Source: an uncultured Actinoplanes sp. | GTDB lineage: Bacteria > Actinomycetota > Actinomycetes > Mycobacteriales > Micromonosporaceae | Length of the DNA stretch: 23,981 bases | NCBI RefSeq assembly: GCF_934643405.1 | Contig: NZ_CAKUCL010000091.1 | Coordinates: forward strand, 1 to 23,981 | Direction: 5' to 3' | Shown: positions 23,846-23,981 of the stretch, piece by piece | Position numbering within the stretch: position 1 is the first letter of the stretch | Layout: each line of letters begins with the position of its first letter | Translations under genes and position numbers: made by a program | The notes under the pieces: generated by a model | Told to the model about the DNA's origin: nothing | Database searches by the model: none | Seen by the model: the letters and a program-made list of their open reading frames with translations, nothing else

Positions 23846-23981
23846 TCACTCGTCGCCGGTGTCGCGCCGCCGGAACCAGTCGGACGGCGGCGGCTGCGGG
23901 GGCCGGCCGGCGACCGGCATCGCGGGATCGGCGGCCGAGGGCCGGCCCGCGAGCGGCATCGCGGGGTCGACGGCCGAGGGC
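23846..23981 (-). CDS. 3' end of unidentified gene with tandem-repeat C-terminus (5' beyond window)
   Basis: A minus-strand frame is open from the window edge to a TGA at 23848-23846; 44 complete codons are visible. The peptide reads two copies of a 13-residue unit, PSAVDPAMPLAGR and PSAADPAMPVAGR, followed by a proline run and the charged end SDWFRRRDTGDE. Codon use is typical (G/C third positions), supporting a real gene. It would lie 69 nt upstream of the chemosensory operon on the same strand. The visible part is low-complexity and tells nothing of function. A membrane-linked or sensor protein with a disordered tail is possible but not supported by any domain seen here. Confidence 0.6.
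   Translation of the reverse strand, partial: PSAVDPAMPLAGRPSAADPAMPVAGRPPQPPPSDWFRRRDTGDE
23901..23978. repeat. Two 39-bp tandem repeats at the window edge
   Basis: Units at 23901-23939 and 23940-23978 match at 35 of 39 positions and encode the 13-residue protein repeats on the minus strand. The last three bases of the window (ggc) match the start of a third unit, so the array probably continues outside. Confidence 0.85.

Overview
The window is very GC-rich, densely packed actinobacterial DNA with GTG/TTG starts and TANNNT-type −10 boxes. A glyoxylate-bypass pair, multidomain secreted enzymes with Pro/Thr linkers, an AA10 chitin-active monooxygenase and a large chemosensory operon together suggest a filamentous, soil-dwelling member of the Micromonosporaceae (Actinoplanes-like). 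That placement is inference from gene content and style. No RNA genes, insertion sequences, prophage or CRISPR arrays are visible.

Left part (1-4910), central metabolism: the 3' end of isocitrate lyase (aceA) overlaps malate synthase A (aceB), and a strong hairpin terminator follows. Next is a long-chain mannitol dehydrogenase. Convergent to it are a HAD phosphatase/phosphomutase-like protein and a small FusB/FusC-type zinc-finger protein (FBP domain) with a near-leaderless promoter.

Middle part (4911-14732), secretion, signalling and cell wall: an AA10 lytic polysaccharide monooxygenase with a CBM5/12 overlaps a DUF305-like lipoprotein that has lost most of the family's histidines. A GNAT acetyltransferase follows and converges on a NarL/DesK-type two-component pair. 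Divergent from that pair is an ATP-binding protein plus FtsX/MacB-type permease. After a cluster of five identical 10-bp palindromes and a hairpin comes a large secreted PGRP/amidase-2 protein.

Right part (14747-23776, minus strand): a seven-gene chemosensory operon in which every junction overlaps. Its transcription order is cheW, cheR-TPR, cheW, a CHASE3-like MCP, a CheA-REC hybrid, cheB, and a REC-REC-pseudoREC histidine kinase. Content resembles the Pseudomonas Wsp surface-sensing system (CheR-TPR, two CheWs, CheA-REC, CheB, membrane MCP), but the diguanylate cyclase output is replaced by a multi-receiver histidine kinase and there is no CheY. This is the most interesting system here. Just upstream of it are a 17-bp direct repeat with 21-bp period and a −10-like box 6 nt before the first ATG. 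At the right edge is the 3' end of an unidentified minus-strand gene whose C-terminus is built of 13-residue tandem repeats.
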